Source of the DNA: Cyanophora paradoxa
Taxonomy: Eukaryota; Glaucocystophyceae; Cyanophorales; Cyanophoraceae
Direction: 5' to 3'
DNA length: 64,000 nucleotides
Assembly: GCA_004431415.1 (NCBI GenBank)
Contig: QPMI01000038.1
Coordinates: forward strand, 310,001 to 374,000
Made by a program: the position numbers and the translations under genes. The notes beneath the pieces were generated by a model. It was given only the letters and a program-made list of their open reading frames with translations, had not been told where the DNA came from and searched no databases. Below, in pieces: positions 21,001-31,315 of the stretch (within the stretch, counting starts at the first letter, position 1; every line of letters begins with the position of its first letter).

Positions 21001-22949
21001 ATGGCGGACGGCGCGGCCGGTCCCGGCGGGCTGGAGGCGCTGCCGGACGCGCTGCTGGACGGCATCGTCTCGCAGCTCGGCCTCGCGTCGGCGTGGCCCC
21101 TGCGGCTGGTGTGCCACCGCCTCAAGGCTGTCGTCGAGGCGCAAGAATGGCCGGGCGTCGAGCTGCGCGCCCCGCTGCACGCCGACGGCATACGCGCTGT
21201 CGACGCCGCCGCCCGGCTTGTAGCGGGCGGGGCGCTCCGCCTGCGGCGCGGCTCGGAGGCGCGCGTGGCGTTCCTTCCGGTCGCAGGCCGCCCGCCGCTC
21301 GCGGTGGCGAGCGCCGAGCGGCAGCGCGACCTCGCCGCTCTGAACGCGGCGTGCGCGCTCCTCGCCGCCGCCGCGCCCCGCCTCGCCGCCGCCTCCGTCG
21401 GCTTCCCGCACTCCGCTGCGGCCGTGAGCCTCGCGGAGCTCCTGCGGTACCCGATCGCCGCGCTCGACGGGGCGGGGCTCCTGCAGCGCCTCGCGCTCCG
21501 CTGCGAGCTGCTCCTGGGGCGGCCGCCCCCGCATCCGGACCTCGGCTCCCTGGCCGGCCTCCCGAACCTCACGTCCCTCGCCCTGCCGCCCTGCGCCCCG
21601 CTGCACGCCGCGGCGGCCGCCGCCCTCGCGGGGCGGCGCCGGCCTGCGCCGCCTGCGGGCGAGCGTCGCGGACGAGGACGCGCTGCGGGCCCTGGGCCGC
21701 GTACCCCGCCTAGAAGCCCTCCTCCTCGAGCGGCACACCGCCGTCCTGGGTCCCGCCCTGGCCGCACTCGCCCCGCTCCGCCTCTTCCAGCCCCAGAGCC
21801 CCGGGCGCGCCCCCGCGCCCCCGCGCCTCCTCCCGGGATCTGCTCACGCGTACCCCGGTTTGCGTGCGCAGGAGCTTCGCCCACGTGCTCCCGGAGGGAC
21901 TGGCCGCCCTCGCCCGCCTTCCCCTCCTCGAGGAGATCGACGGCGGCGCCCTGGCCGTGCGCGATCCCCGTACCCCCCGCCCCCCGCCATCCCCTTATCC
22001 CGCCCGCAGCCGGCGAGCGTGTGCGGCCGGCACGAATTGGCGAGCCTTGGGGCCTGCCGGGTACGCTGCGCCCCCCCCCCCCCCCCCCCCCCCCCCCCCG
22101 CCCCCCCTCCCTCCTTCCGTCACCACTGCCACACCTCACTCCCCTACCCCCCCAGACTCTCCGTGTGCTCCGCCTCCACATCCGAAACGAGTATCCCACC
22201 ATCGGCCGGTGCGTGTCCCGTACCCCGTTCCTCCAGCCCCGCCCCGAGCGGGCGGCGGCAGCGATCAGCTGTGGGGCCTGGCGGAGGCGCTGAGGGGCGG
22301 CCTCCCCGCCCTCTCCGCCCTCCACCTGGTGGTCGGGGGCGGCGCGCACGCGAACCGCGCCCCGCGCGGCCCCGCGCGGCCTCCCGCCGATACCCGGCGC
22401 AGGGGACCCGGCCTCTTCCGCAATCGACGGGACCGCCCTGGCCGAGGTCCTCGCGGCCGCCGCGGGGGTCATCCAGAGCCTCAGGTGAGCGCCTCCGCGC
22501 CCTCCTCCGGCTCTGCCGGCGACCTGTACCCCCGCAGCCTGTTCTCCGCGGGGCCGCTGGGGGTACCGGAGGCGGAGGCGATCGCGGCCTGCGGGCCGCA
22601 GCTCCGCTCCGTCGAGCTCGCCCACGGTCCGCGCACGCACGCGCCCCCCGGCCCGGCCCGGGCCCAGCCCAGCCTAGCAGGCCCGATCCGTGCGGGCGCA
22701 GGGCGGCCGTGGCAGCCCGGCTTCGCGCCCTACGAGCGGCTGGAGGGGCTCGCTGCGCGCCTGAGGGGAGGGCCCGAGCCCCTCCGGGTGGACATCGAGT
22801 GGGGCGACCACGGGCCCTTCGCCAACGACTCCGACGGGGAGGCGGAGGCGCGCCGGGGCCTCGCCGCCGCCCTCCCCGGCGCCCGCCTCGGCAGGCGGCC
22901 GCGCTCGGGCCCCGGCGCCCCCCTCGGCGGCTGGCTCGCCCCCGAGTAG
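21001..22949 (+). CDS. F-box/leucine-rich protein
   Basis: ATG 21001 opens an exon with an F-box at residues of about 10-50 (LEALPDALLDGIVSQLGL..WPLRLVCHRLKAVVE), the motif that docks to Skp1 in SCF ubiquitin ligases. Leucine-rich segments follow in successive exons: LGSLAGLPNLTSLALP, LARLPLLEEIDGGAL, TLRVLRLHIRNEYPTIGR, LWGLAEALRGGLPALSALHL, AEAIAACGPQLRSVEL and ERLEGLAARLRGGPEPLRV. The stop is at 22947-22949. Introns start GTACC or GTGCG and end CAG; one contains a 29-base pure C run. The LRR part would be the substrate-binding surface. Target unknown. Confidence 0.7.
22071..22099. repeat. 29-base poly-C run in an intron
   Basis: Uninterrupted C run just after a GTACG donor. Similar but shorter C runs sit in introns at 41780-41802 and near 56140-56170. 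Lengths may be affected by sequencing error. Confidence 0.85.
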
Positions 22950-23094
22950 CCGCTCCACGAGGCCCGCAGGCCCTCCTCCCCGCAGGCGCCCCAGCGCGAG
23001 CTAGCGCTGGCGCTGGCTATCGCTTCAAAGAACGCGGTTGCAGCGCGCTGGGAGCGGGGTGGGGCCGGCGCGGGGCGGGGCGGGGCGCCGCCCA

Positions 23095-25501
23095 CTACTT
23101 CCAGCTGTAGCGCCAGTCGCCCTCGCCGAGGCGGCAGTGCTCGGTGCGCCAGCCGGCCGCCCGCAGCGCCTCGCAGAAGCCCTCGAAGCGCCGCCCCGCG
23201 TAGTCCCGCGCCGCCTCCGTGTCCCCCTCCCTGAGCGACAAAGTCAGCCGGCAGCTCGGGCGCGGGCAGGCTGGGCGCAGCGCAGGGGCGCACGCGTGGG
23301 GGGAGAGGAAGCGGAGTGCGCAGGCGTGGAAGTAGGCGCGCAGGGGCTCCTCGGGCCCCGCCGCCGCCGAAATCAGCACGCGGGCGCGCCCCCCGGCGCA
23401 GACGACGGCGTGCTCGTCCCCGCGGGCGGCCGCCCCGTCCAGGGCCTCCCGCAGCGTGTCCCAGGGCAGCCGCCGCGTGAGCGGCAGGAGGCGCGCGCCC
23501 AAGTCCACCCCGGGCTGGGCGAGCGCCCCGCCCCGGTCGGGTCGGGCGCCCCGGCTCGGCAGGAAAGGCGTACCCCGGCGCCGAGGGACTCGAAGTAGAG
23601 TATGCGCTCGTGGCGGGCGACCTCGGCGGGGGAGGGTACGCCGGCGCCGTCCGTGCGGAAGAAGTGCCGCGCCGCCAGCGCCGCCCGCTGCCGGTTCAGC
23701 GTGTCGAACGACATCGACGTGATCGCCATGTAGTTCTGGGGTACGCGATCTCAGAGGCGGGGGGGGGGGAAGGCTGGCGGGGGTACGGACGAAGAAGAGG
23801 TGGAGGAGGGTAAAGGCGAAGAAGAGCCCCCAGGCACGCCGCTGCGGAGGGGGGTGGGGGCGGGTCAAGCGCAACGGAAGGACGCAGGGGAGAAGAAGGG
23901 GGGGGGTACCGTGGAGTTGCCGACGAGGGGGGTGACGAGCATGCCGAGGAGGAGCCCCGTGAGGCTCACCGCCGTCTCCTGCGAGTTATCCTTCGCCTGC
24001 ACGTCCTGTAGCCCCCAGCTCAGGCGAGGAACACCGTACCCCCCCTCACGAAAGCGCGCACGGCGGTGTTCCCGCGGCGGGCCTGGTGAACAACGAAGGC
24101 GGCGCGCGTGGCGCCGCCGGCGACGCCCACGACGGCGCGCGTCACGGAGCCGAGGCACGCCAGGAGCAGGAAGTACCGCGGGAACAGCGCCGAGACCATC
24201 TGGCGGGGCGAAGGGGTTGGAGGGGGTACGGGCGAGGACGCCGGAACGGGGGTACGGCGCGCGCCTCGATGGCGATGGCGGCGTCGTTTAAGACGTCCGC
24301 GGCGAAGCGCCACGCTGCGGGGGAGGGGGTACGCGTTTCGGCGGCCCGGGGCGGAGGGCGGGGCCGGCAAGCGAGCGGGGGCGGCACTCTTCGCGTTCTG
24401 GTCGAGGTTCGTGCCCTGGAGGTAGCAGAAGACGATGGTCCCGACCTTCGACGCGCCGTCCCGGATGGCCCACTGCGCCGGCGCGCCGCGTTCAGGAGAG
24501 CGGCGGCGCCGGGCGCCGGGTGCTGATACGCCGCGGCGCGACGCGCCTGCATCGCGGCGGCGGCGGGAGACGCCTCCTCGTTACCCACCCCGACCCCCTT
24601 CAAAACTGCGCGGGCGGGGGCGGGCACGGGGCTCGGCCGGCGCGCCCGAGGAGGGAGCGGCGGAGCGCCCGCGCACTCGCGAGCGTCGACAGCATGCCCG
24701 TGACCGAGCTGCACAGCTGCACTTGTTGCAGGTTGGGCTGGCTCAATGGCCGAGGAAAACAAATTACATAATTGCAGCGAACCGCTTGCAGCGAATCCCA
24801 CTTCTGGTACGTGAGGTAGTCCGCCGAGACGGACGCCGGATAGCCCTGCGCCCCGGTGAGCCCGCGTACGTCCCCGACAAGCCCAACGAGGCGCGCCCCC
24901 ATCGCCATCGGGGCGGCGCGCTGCGGGAGGGGCGAGGCGGGCCGCGGGGCCGGGGCCGGGGCCGGGGGCGCGTGGTAGGCGGGGGCGGGCGAGGGCGGGG
25001 CCGGGCGGAAGCTCTGCTGGAGGGGCGTGGAGTAGGGGTCGAGGACGGGCGGGGGCGGGGGCGGGACGAGGCGCGCCTCCGGCAGGAACGGGCAGGCTTC
25101 CGAGAAGCCCACCGCTGGTGCCGGGGGTGGCCTAGCTCTGAGGCGCCGTGCGGTCACGCCTAGTGCGCCCCCTATCATGCCCGGGACTGCCGGCAAAAAT
25201 ACTTGCGCCCAAGGCAGTCCATCAGGATCGATTCCCGTTCCTAGCCCCGGTGAGCCCGCGTACGTCCCCGACAAGCCCAACGAGGCGCGCCTCTGGCAGG
25301 AAGGCGTCGGCGAGGTAGCGCTTGAGCGCCCAGAGCGCGCTGATGTGCCGCGGGCGGGCGACGGGCTGCGGCCGCGCGTGAACGCGGGGGCGGGCGGCGG
25401 CCGACGTCTACGTCGCGCCGGCGCACCTGTATTGAGTCGCCGGGGCCGGCCTCGAACGTCGTGGTGCGCTGCCCGTTTCGGATCTCGGTAAGCTTCACCA
25501 T
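23095..25501 (-). CDS. RUS (root UVB sensitive, DUF647) family protein
   Basis: About 11 exons from ATG 25501 (MVKLTEIRNGQRTTTFE) to the stop at 23095. Family blocks appear in order once spliced: ALWALKRYLADAFLPE, GYPASVSADYLTYQKWDSLQA, LCSSVTGMLSTLA, KGVGVGNEEASPAAAAMQ, WAIRDGASKVGTIVFCYLQG, WRFAADVLNDAAIAIE, MVSALFPRYFLLLACLGSV, GNTADVQAKDNSQETAVSLT, WGLFFAFTLLHLFF and NYMAITSMSFDTLNRQRAAL. A C-terminal region ends LGEGDWRYSWK. RUS proteins are plastid or membrane associated and act in UV-B response and auxin transport in plants; the biochemical role is unclear. At least four introns are GC-AG (25424-25340, 25290-24846, 24546-24473, 24264-24200). The second is bounded by 48-bp direct repeats. 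Confidence 0.88.
24850..24897. repeat. 48-bp direct repeat at the 3' end of a RUS intron
   Basis: Identical to 25244-25291. On the gene strand it lies four bases inside the acceptor CGCAG (24846). Confidence 0.92.
25244..25291. repeat. 48-bp direct repeat at the 5' end of the same RUS intron
   Basis: Identical to 24850-24897, 394 bases away. On the gene strand it begins at the last base of the upstream exon (...CTGCCAGAG), so the GC donor lies within the repeat. A third, shorter relative (CCGGAGGCGCGCCTCGT on the gene strand) sits mid-intron near 25066-25085. Confidence 0.92.
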
Positions 25502-25939
25502 CTCGCCGCCACCGGCTCGGCTGGTCCTACAGGCTGCTCGCAAAGCGCACGACTGCTGACTTCAACGCAGGGAGCGCTGAGGCCAGCGCGAGTTCAAGTT
25601 TGGGGGGGTACACTCGTGTTAGCGCGCTGGAGCCACAGCGCCCTGCGGCGCGGCTGAGCACGGGCGTTGCTTAGTCGGGGTGCGGCGGCGTGCCCAGCAA
25701 CTGGGGCTCTCGGCCGCCGGCGCACCGTTCGGAGGCCTTGACATTCGAGTTGTTGGTCAATTACGAATGAAGGCGGCGACTCGTCGCCCGAAGCCGCCCG
25801 GCTCCGAGCCCGGGCGGCGCTCTCGTTCGCTTCCTCTTGGGGACATTAAGGCGCATCCGCCGCCCGCGCCGCCCAAAGCGCGAGATCTGCGGGTGCCCAC
25901 TCCGGCTGCGCCCCCCCTCCGGCCGTGCCCTGACGCTTT
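25502..25939. other. Region between divergent genes, first exon not identified
   Basis: It should contain the first exon(s) of the plus-strand membrane/RING gene. A candidate coding stretch (SEALTFELLVNYE) ends near 25767 without a clear donor. Otherwise Pro/Arg-rich frames only. Confidence 0.35.
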
Positions 25940-28900
25940 TCCGGGCTGCAGTACCTTAAGGGTTTCTTGTTTTGGGCGCTGTTCTCGTCGATCGGCTGGC
26001 GTGCCATCCCGCAACAGTACCTTCCGCTGTTCGCCCACTCCTGCGGCTTCGGTTTCTACCTGCTGGTGAGTCTGGCGATGCTTCCCAACCCCTGGCCTCG
26101 CGATGCTTCCCAACCCCTGGCCTCGTTCATGCCCGCCGCTGCCGGCCGCCTGCCATCGAAAAGAAAGACTAGGAGGAGGTGTTGATAGCGCGATCCATGC
26201 TCCTAGCCTGCGCATATGCGAGCAGATGAGTTCGAATCTTAGATTTCTCTTGTCTGATTGCTTTCTTTCCACCGGCAGATTGTGACGAAGCAGTCGAGGT
26301 CAGCGCGCATCGCGGCCAACAATCAAATTCTTTGCGGCTGGCGACTCACATGCGTACAGATGGCTAGTCCCTCTTTTCATCGGATTCTGCAGCTTTCTTT
26401 TCACCATGTTCGCCCACCGCGGCTCGCTCTGCGCATCTTCCACCGCCGCGCTAACCGCGCGCAGGTACATGCTCGTCCCGCAAGACCTGCGCGATGTGTA
26501 CGCCACGCAGATTCTTATGGCGTCCCACGGTGCGCCGATCCTCTTCCGCGCTGTCTTCTCTGGCGCCGCAACCGCGGCCCGCCCCGCCCCGCCCCACCGG
26601 CTGACCGCCGCCCCTCCCTCCCCCGCAGGCGCCGGTTACGGAGCCATGGTCGTCGTGGCTCTCGTCGCTGTGATCCTCTCGCTTACGAACCACGCCGCGA
26701 GTGCGCGGGGGCCGCCGCGGAACCGCCGCAGAGCTGAGCGGAGCGAGCTGACGGGCGGGGGCGGCGGCGCAGCGCGGAAGAAGGTGACCAAGGAGTGGAA
26801 CGAGATCGAGCGGAAGATGAAGGACTACTGGGCGTCGTTCGACAGCTCGACCCTGGAGCGCTGGCGCTCGCTCGACCGCCCCGTCCTCGAACAGCTCTTC
26901 ACCCCGCACGCCCTCGCCGAGTTCCTCTCCTTCAGTCCGCCCCCTTTCTTCTCCTCCCTTTCTTCTCCTTCATCTTCTTGACTTGGCGCTTGCGTCTCGC
27001 GCGCGCAGTGAACGAGGGGAAGCGGGACGGGGAGGATGGCGACGAGGGCGCCGACGCTGACCGCTCGATGGGCTCCTCGGAGCGCGGCTCGTCCGTGGCG
27101 ACCGAGGAGGAGGCGGCGGCGGCGGCCGGGGGCGGGGAGGGCGGGAAGGAGTCGGAGTCGGCCCCTGCCGCGCCTCAGCAGCAGCTGGAGGAGGGCGAGG
27201 CGAAGCCCGAGGGGGAGGGCCGGGCGGAGGCGGCGGAGGCGGCGCAGCCCGAGGCCAAGGAGGAGCCCGAGCCCGCGTCGCCCGCCCCCCCGGCTCCGGC
27301 GGCGGCGGCGGCGGCGCGCTCGGTGCTCCTGCCAGTGGCGCGGGCGGCGTCGGCGGGGGCGGCCGCGGAGGGCGTGCCGACGGACTGGCGGGCCTCGGCG
27401 GCGCGGCTGGAGGCGGCGCTGGAGGGCGAGCGGCGGGCGCGGGAGGCGGCCGAGTCGGCGCGGGACCTGGCGGAGGGCCACCTCGCCTCGGAGCGGGAGC
27501 TGAGGCGGGACGCCGAGGCCGCCCGCGACTCGAGCGAGAGGGCGCTCGCCGAGGTCGCGCTGACCCGCCGGAGCTTCGCGGTCGAGACGGGCTCGACCTC
27601 GGCGCTCTCCCGCGTCGCCTCGTCCGTGTCCCTCGCCTTCAGCGAGGACGCCCACGGCGGCGGCGGCGCCGCCCTCGCCACCCCGCCCTCGTCAGCCCCG
27701 CCACCTCCTCCGCCGACCTCTTTGCGCTGTCGTCCGCGGCGGCGGCGGGGGGGGCTCCCCGCAGCCGTCGCCCCCGCAGACGGCGGCGGTGCTGCAGCGG
27801 CGGCGGGGCAAGGGCGGCGCTTCGGGCGCGGCGCAGGCGGCGCAGGCGCTGCCGGCGCTGAGTTTGGCGGGGACGACGCCCTCGACGGCGGCGCTGCTGG
27901 CGCGGCTCGCCGCGGCGGAGCGGCGGGCGGCGGAGCTCGAGGCGGCTGCGCGGCGGGACGCGGCGGCGGCGGCGGAGGACCGGGAGAGGCTGCTGGAGAG
28001 CCTGCGGACGCTCGAGACGACGCGGGCGCGCTTCGAGAAGCTGTACAAGGTGGAGCAGAAGAGCCGGCAGCGCGCGGAGCGGGAGATCGGCGAGGAGCGG
28101 GCGGAGGCCGAGCGCTGCCGCCGGCGCTGCGAGGCCGACAGCGAGCGCGTGCTGGCGCTCTACCAGGCGCGCTCCTCGGAGCTCGCGGCGGTCTCGGAGG
28201 AGGCGGCGGCGGCGCGGGCGGCGGCGGCGGCCCTCCGCTCGGAGCTCTCCGCCGCGCAGGCCGAGCTCTCGCTGGCGCAGGCCGAGGTGGAGCGGATGCG
28301 GGCCCTCCCCTCGCCCGAGGACGCCCTCGCCGAGGCGCGCGCCCGCGCCGAGGCGGCCGAGGCGCGGGCGGCCGAGCTCGAGGCGACGGCGGCGCGGCTG
28401 CGGGGCGAGCGGGAGCGGCTGCGCGGGGAGCGGGACCGGCTGCAGGGCGACGAGGCGGCGCTGGCGGGGGCGAGCCTGGAGGAGCTGGGGCGGGCGGAGG
28501 AGCAGCTGATGCGGGGCCTGGCGACGGCGCGGCGGCTGCGGGAGGCCAAGCTTGCCGAGCACTACGAGCGCATCCGGCGCGAGACCGAGGCGCTCAAGAA
28601 GGCCCGCCGCGAGGCCGACGTCTCCTGCCGCATCTGCTGCAGGTCCGCGCCCGCCGCCTCCCGGACGACTAGAGGCGAGGGAGGGCTAGAGCGGCCGCCT
28701 GGCGCCGTGCTCCCCGCTGCCTTTCTCGCCCTTAGACCGCGTGCCGCATTCGCCGCTGCAGCAACGAGATCAAGACGGTGCTGCTCCCGTGCGGGCACGC
28801 CTGCGTCTGCCGCGGGTGCGGCGCCCAGTGCGAGAAGTGCCCCATCTGCCGCTCCCTCATCGAGTCCCGCCACGACATTTACGTCGGGTGCGCTTTCTTT

Positions 28901-28960
28901 TGGGTTTCCGGGGGGGTACGCCCTCCCGCCCCTTCTGACGGATCCCCGGCCGGCAGCTGA
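25940..28960 (+). CDS. Membrane-anchored coiled-coil RING-finger protein (putative E3 ubiquitin ligase)
   Basis: After a CTGCAG acceptor, exons encode hydrophobic segments: YLKGFLFWALFSSIGWRAIP, FAHSCGFGFYLL, WLVPLFIGFCSFLFTMFAHR and GYGAMVVVALVAVILSLTNH. They join in phase to KKVTKEWNEIERKMKDYWAS, then through a GT-AG intron to an acidic Ala/Glu-rich region at 27009. A long coiled coil (about 27790-28610, Glu/Arg/Ala heptads) leads into a C3HC4 RING: SCRICC, intron, NEIKTVLLPCGHACVCRGCG, QCEKCPICRSLIESR. The stop is at 28958-28960. The coiled coil plus terminal RING resembles many E3 ligases and RING-tailed plant kinesins, but no motor domain is seen. The join near 27690-27780 is unresolved and the first exon is unknown, so two genes remain possible. 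Confidence 0.6.
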
Positions 28961-30205
28961 TTTCAATTCTGGTCGCCGACGCCGATTTTGGCGCGTGCGC
29001 GAGGGGTTTCAAGCGCCCTCACACGATTTTGGGTCATGTCGAGCTATGAGACAGCCGTGAGAATCCGTTCCATGTGCGAACTTGTGTCGAAGACCAGTCC
29101 CCCCGCCTTTCGCCCCTCCCCTCCTCCTTTCTCCGGCATCCCCCTGTGTATAGCTATATCGCTTCCGCCCCGCCCGCATCTAGCTTCCCTAGCTTGGTCT
29201 TCGCTGTTACGTATACCTTTTCGTCAGTTCCGTTGAGGTGTTCAGGGCCCTTATCCATTTTCTTGAGTGTACCACCTTGCAGTCCGCGCCCCCCCAGAGC
29301 AGAGCAGTCAGTGTCTTTCGCCCCAGAGGCCGTGTACTTGTACCCCACCACTTCTGGGGGCCGGATCAGATCCAGAGCGACGTCAGCAGAGCGCGCGCAG
29401 AACAGATGATTTTCCTTTTCGCGAGTACTTCTAACTCAGTCGTCAGCAAGGTTTCCAATGCCAGTCTTTTTGCAAACATTACTTAGTAAGTTGCTGCGTA
29501 TTTCGCAAGCGTGTACGATAATCGAGCTCGATATCTAGATAGGATTGTGTATCGCAAATCGTTCGAAGACCAGCATTCATGTGCGGCGAAGTCCTGCGCT
29601 TGCGGTACGTGTGCTGCGGAATTCGAATGCTTCTAGATCTGCGTCTAGCGCATGCGCAGCGCCCCCGGCAGCGGGCCACGGCCCGGCGCGCGCCGAAGTC
29701 TACGTAGCTATAGTCGAATCGAATTCGAACGAGCGTCGCAGTCGTCGGAGCCGACGCTGAGGCCTAGCCTCGCCTAGGCCGCCCCAGCTGCAGGCTCCAG
29801 GCTCCAGCTGCAGGCTCCATGGCCAGCCGGCTGGCCGCCCCCTCGCGATCATCGGATCGGACGTCGACTCACCGGAGGCGCAGGCCATGCAGCCCATGCT
29901 GCCCCATGCATGGCGCCGGCCAAGGCGCGGCCCCGCCGGGCCGGGCCCCGGCGTCCGACGGTCGTGACGTGACCAGGGACCGGTACCCCGCGGCCGTATA
30001 GTTGATCAGCTTTTTTTTCACCAAGGTTCGATCATCAGCAACAGCGCAAGCTTCTGCCCTGAGCAGTACGTGCCCTCGCGATCGAGGTGCAGTCCGCGGC
30101 CGCATCAGAGCGATGTCAAGAAAACCGTTCGTCTTTGTCCAGATCCAGATTCCAGACCTCAGATCGAGAGTCTAGAAACGTATACGTACGCATACGCGAA
30201 CGCAT
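28961..30205. other. Intergenic, no gene seen
   Basis: Mixed composition, with lower GC at 29000-29600. Short GCAGCTGC/CCAGGCTCC palindromic words occur near 29790-29830. No frame with recognisable sequence or splice structure. Confidence 0.45.
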
Positions 30206-31013
30206 ATGCATGGCATCCGGCGGGGCGCCGTCCCCCGCGGCCGCGCGGTCGACAAATGCGTTCATGTTCGATGCGGACCCGGGAGATCTCAGTACGCTGA
30301 TCCTGCGTGCGTCCGCAGTTTCACTTGCTTCACAGACGGGCAGTGCGGCCGGAACGGCGGCAAGGCCTTCCTGAACGCGGCGGTCGACGACCAAGCCTTC
30401 TACAATACGTGCGTGCAACACATCATCCGCTGCTTGCCAAGTTGCGTTTCGAAAGCGCGTCCGAGCCGCGGGGCCCGCCGCCGCGCAGCTGCGGCAAGGC
30501 GGGGGCGAAGTCTGTTCTCACCCAGTATCCCGGCCCGCCCGACGCTACGAGCCCTTCTTGCAAGCCCATCGTGAAGCTCACCTCGACCAGATGGTAAGCT
30601 AGTATACATTCCCGTTCTGGGCAGTGCGCATGCCGGGATCCGACGATCTCTCGCGCGGCCGCGGCGTGGCAGGTTCCACAACGGTCTTCGCGTTTGGCAG
30701 CTTGACTCCGAGGTGCGAGCGGGTTCCGTAGTATATATACGTGCTCTTGATCATGAATTTCTATTCGTCCTGGTCCGGTCACGGGTCCGAGTGAGGCGCG
30801 GCGCAGAGCGACGCGGTCTCCCTCGGCGAGCTGGAGTCGGCACTCGCGAGCGGGCCGGCGGGGGCCGAGCAGGAGGAGGCTGAGGCGGACCTGGCGATGG
30901 GCGGCCTGCAGCTGGCCGCGGTGGCCGACCCCGCCGACCAGGCGCTGGACCTCGGCGCCGACGCCGGGGAGGCCCTCTCTTGCGCCGACGGCGAGCTCCC
31001 GAGCCTCCTCTAG
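30206..31013 (+). CDS. Unrecognised four-exon protein with acidic C-terminus
   Basis: Exons 30206-30408, 30489-30593, 30673-30712 and 30807-31013 join in phase to 184 residues ending in TAG at 31011-31013. Across the joins it reads CFTDGQCGRNGGKAFLNAAV, DDQAFYNTCGKAGAKSVLTQ, KPIVKLTSTRW, FHNGLRVWQLDSE, then SDAVSLGELESALASG and an Ala/Glu/Asp-rich tail ending GELPSLL. All introns are GT-AG with GTGCG or GTAAG donors. I do not recognise the family. The Cys/Gly-rich first part followed by a Leu/Ala acidic tail could be a small zinc or redox domain with a regulatory tail, which is conjecture. The start is uncertain: a 27-base GTACG...CGCAG stretch before TTTCACTTG could be an extra intron without breaking frame. 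Confidence 0.5.
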
Positions 31014-31315
31014 GCGCGTGGATCGGACCGTCGACGGCTGCCGCCAGATGCAGTGCTGCAGCTGCAGCCCGACGCGTACGGCCGTGCCACGGTGGCTCGA
31101 GCTCCTGATACTTTTATAATTCGCTAAGTTAGACTGTGCATGTATACTGGAATGAATTTGAATGTAGTTTTTATTGTATATACGCGAGTGCGGATGCGCT
31201 GCCGGTCGATCGGCCGCTGCGGGGCGCGGCGCTAGCTCGAGCTCTAGGGCCCGGCGCCGGCGCTGCAGCGCTAGCTGCAGTTAGTTCAAGTACCCCCTCC
31301 CCGGAGCAGCGCGCG

